Below are positions 4,902-6,111 of a stretch of 6,111 nucleotides of DNA, one piece after another. A program made the position numbers and the translations under genes. Within the stretch, counting starts at the first letter, position 1, and every line of letters begins with the position of its first letter. The DNA lies in the NCBI GenBank assembly GCA_964624635.1, contig CAZUXM010000111.1:1-6111 (forward strand). Direction: 5' to 3'. The notes under the pieces are model-generated. The model did not search any database. It worked only from the letters and a program-made list of their open reading frames with translations, and was not told the origin of the DNA. This DNA is from JANWKQ01 sp964624635. Its GTDB lineage: Bacteria > Bacteroidota > Bacteroidia > CAIKAF01.

Positions 4902-6111
4902 TTACATCCTTTCGGGAGCATTAATACCAAGCAATCCTAATGCATCAACAATTATATGACCTACTTTTTGGCTTAAATGGAACCTAAAACTACGTGCAGC
5001 TACATTTTCTTCTTTTAGTACTTTAAAATCATGATAAAAGGTAGAGAATTCAGAGGCTACCTGATATACGTAGTTGGCAATAAGTGCCGGACTATAATTA
5101 TCAGCCGCTTCATTAATCACCAAAGGAAATTCATTGAGAGTTCTGATGAGTTTTGTTTCAACAGGATTTGGCGAATATTGTTCAATTGCTTTAGTATACT
5201 CTAATATTTCAATATTCTGTGCAGCCGCATTTCTTTTTAATGATTGAGTACGTGCATAGATATATTGAATAAAAGGTGCAGTATTTCCATTAAAGTCGAT
5301 TGACTCTGCAGGATTGTAAATCATCTTTTTAACCGGGTCTACTTTCAATATAAAATATCGCAAAGCTCCAATACCGATGGCCTCATAAATATTTTCTTTT
5401 TCAGCATCTGATACTTCAGCTAATTTACCTTGCTCATTGGCCTTTTCTTTGGCAATATGTATTACTTCATCTAAAATATCATCCGCATCTACCACTGTAC
5501 CTTCTCTGCTTTTCATTTTTCCGGTAGGTAATTCAACCATTCCATAGCTTAAATGATGTAAGTGTTCAGTACCTTTTAGTCCTAATCTTTTTAATATTTC
5601 GAACAATACTTTAAAATGATAATCTTGCTCGTTACCTACCACATAAACACTACGTTCAAAATCAAAATCTTTTTGTTTTTGATATACGAGGGCTATGTCT
5701 TGTGTTATATATACAGTGGTTCCATTGGCACGTAATACCAGTTTTTGATCAAGACCTATATCAGTTAAATCAATCCAAACAGAAGTATCCTCTTTTTGAT
5801 AAAAAATATTTTTACTCAAACCTTCGGTTACGGTTTCTCTACCTCTGTCATATACTTCAGATTCAAAATATTCTTTATCGAATTTTAGTTTTAAACGATC
5901 AAAGGTTTGTTGTACACCTTCGTAAAACCAACCATTCATGGTCTTCCATAATTCACGTACTTCAGGAATTTTTAATTCCCATTGTACGGTCATTTCTGCA
6001 ATTTCTTTATCGAGTTGCGATTTTTTCTTGGCTTCTTCTTCACTTAATCCTGATTCTTTTAATGCAGCGATTTCTTTTTTATATGCATTAGAAAACTCGA
6101 CATAATAATCA
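4902..6111 (-). CDS. argS: Arginyl-tRNA synthetase, C-terminal part (5' end outside window)
   Basis: ArgS charges tRNA-Arg with arginine in the cytoplasm; it is a class I aminoacyl-tRNA synthetase and essential. The frame stays open to the right edge, giving about 402 visible residues of a protein usually near 590, so the N-terminal tRNA-contact domain and the HIGH motif lie outside. The ATG at 5993 is internal: the 39 residues before it (DYYVEFSNAYKKEI onward) continue the family alignment. Visible marks are VYVVGNEQDYHFK (about visible residues 156-168), the KMSKS-equivalent loop GKMKSREGTVVDADD (197-211), and the DALR anticodon-binding domain from about 280, including IQYIYARTQSLKR, to the typical end LLGINAPERM. 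The altered KMSKS loop is normal for ArgS in this phylum. The DUF4262 gene follows after 26 nt. Confidence 0.97.
   Translation of the reverse strand, partial: DYYVEFSNAYKKEIAALKESGLSEEEAKKKSQLDKEIAEMTVQWELKIPEVRELWKTMNGWFYEGVQQTFDRLKLKFDKEYFESEVYDRGRETVTEGLSKNIFYQKEDTSVWIDLTDIGLDQKLVLRANGTTVYITQDIALVYQKQKDFDFERSVYVVGNEQDYHFKVLFEILKRLGLKGTEHLHHLSYGMVELPTGKMKSREGTVVDADDILDEVIHIAKEKANEQGKLAEVSDAEKENIYEAIGIGALRYFILKVDPVKKMIYNPAESIDFNGNTAPFIQYIYARTQSLKRNAAAQNIEILEYTKAIEQYSPNPVETKLIRTLNEFPLVINEAADNYSPALIANYVYQVASEFSTFYHDFKVLKEENVAARSFRFHLSQKVGHIIVDALGLLGINAPERM

Noticed and set aside
5702..6091. A 129-codon open frame on the + strand opposite argS
   Set aside because: The opposite strand encodes clear ArgS sequence across the whole stretch, and this product is low-complexity and rich in Leu, Ile and Phe as expected of an antisense frame.
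1..6111. Mobile element, CRISPR array, tRNA/rRNA or defence system
   Set aside because: I saw no transposase, integrase, spaced repeat array, cloverleaf or toxin-antitoxin-like pair; the genes are ordinary chromosomal families with similar base composition.

Overview
The window looks like a piece of an AT-rich Bacteroidota chromosome. I infer this from the promoter type (three intergenic -7 elements of the form TAnnTTTG), the lack of Shine-Dalgarno sequences before most starts, the arginyl-tRNA synthetase signature KMKSREGTVVDADD, and a Crp/Fnr regulator ending in the PQQLIASYIGVTPEFLSKVRHKL type of helix-turn-helix that is common in that phylum. I cannot fix the genus; a Chitinophagales- or Flavobacteriales-like member would fit.

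Layout, left to right. A family 5 (oligopeptide/dipeptide-type) ABC substrate-binding protein runs on the + strand to 1484 and is cut off at its 5' end by the window edge. Everything else is on the - strand. Reading from the right in the direction of transcription: the C-terminal two thirds of argS (cut by the right edge), a DUF4262 protein, a Crp/Fnr-type regulator, a YceI-like lipoprotein with a strong intrinsic terminator, and a pirin/nitroreductase pair only 6 nt apart. The nitroreductase converges on the substrate-binding gene with a 4 nt gap. No gene-free stretch exceeds 300 bases. The two largest gaps (2788-2944 and 3617-3780) hold promoters, candidate operators and a terminator.

The most interesting content is 2065-4362. 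The pirin and YceI promoters are built to the same measure: a 12-mer CTAGGTTAAGAA (+ strand), then the same distance to a TAnnTTTG -7 element, then exactly 25 nt to the ATG. Neither has a clear -33 TTTG. The centre of the shared site falls near -41, the classical class II activator position of Crp/Fnr proteins, and a Crp/Fnr gene is the next gene upstream. A related 5-4-5 dyad lies close to that regulator's own -7 element. This supports a small local regulon: regulator, periplasmic lipid/quinone-binding YceI lipoprotein, cytoplasmic pirin dioxygenase-like cupin, and FMN nitroreductase. A role in handling quinones or other redox-active electrophiles is an inference. argS/DUF4262 and the peptide-binding protein look like unrelated neighbours.
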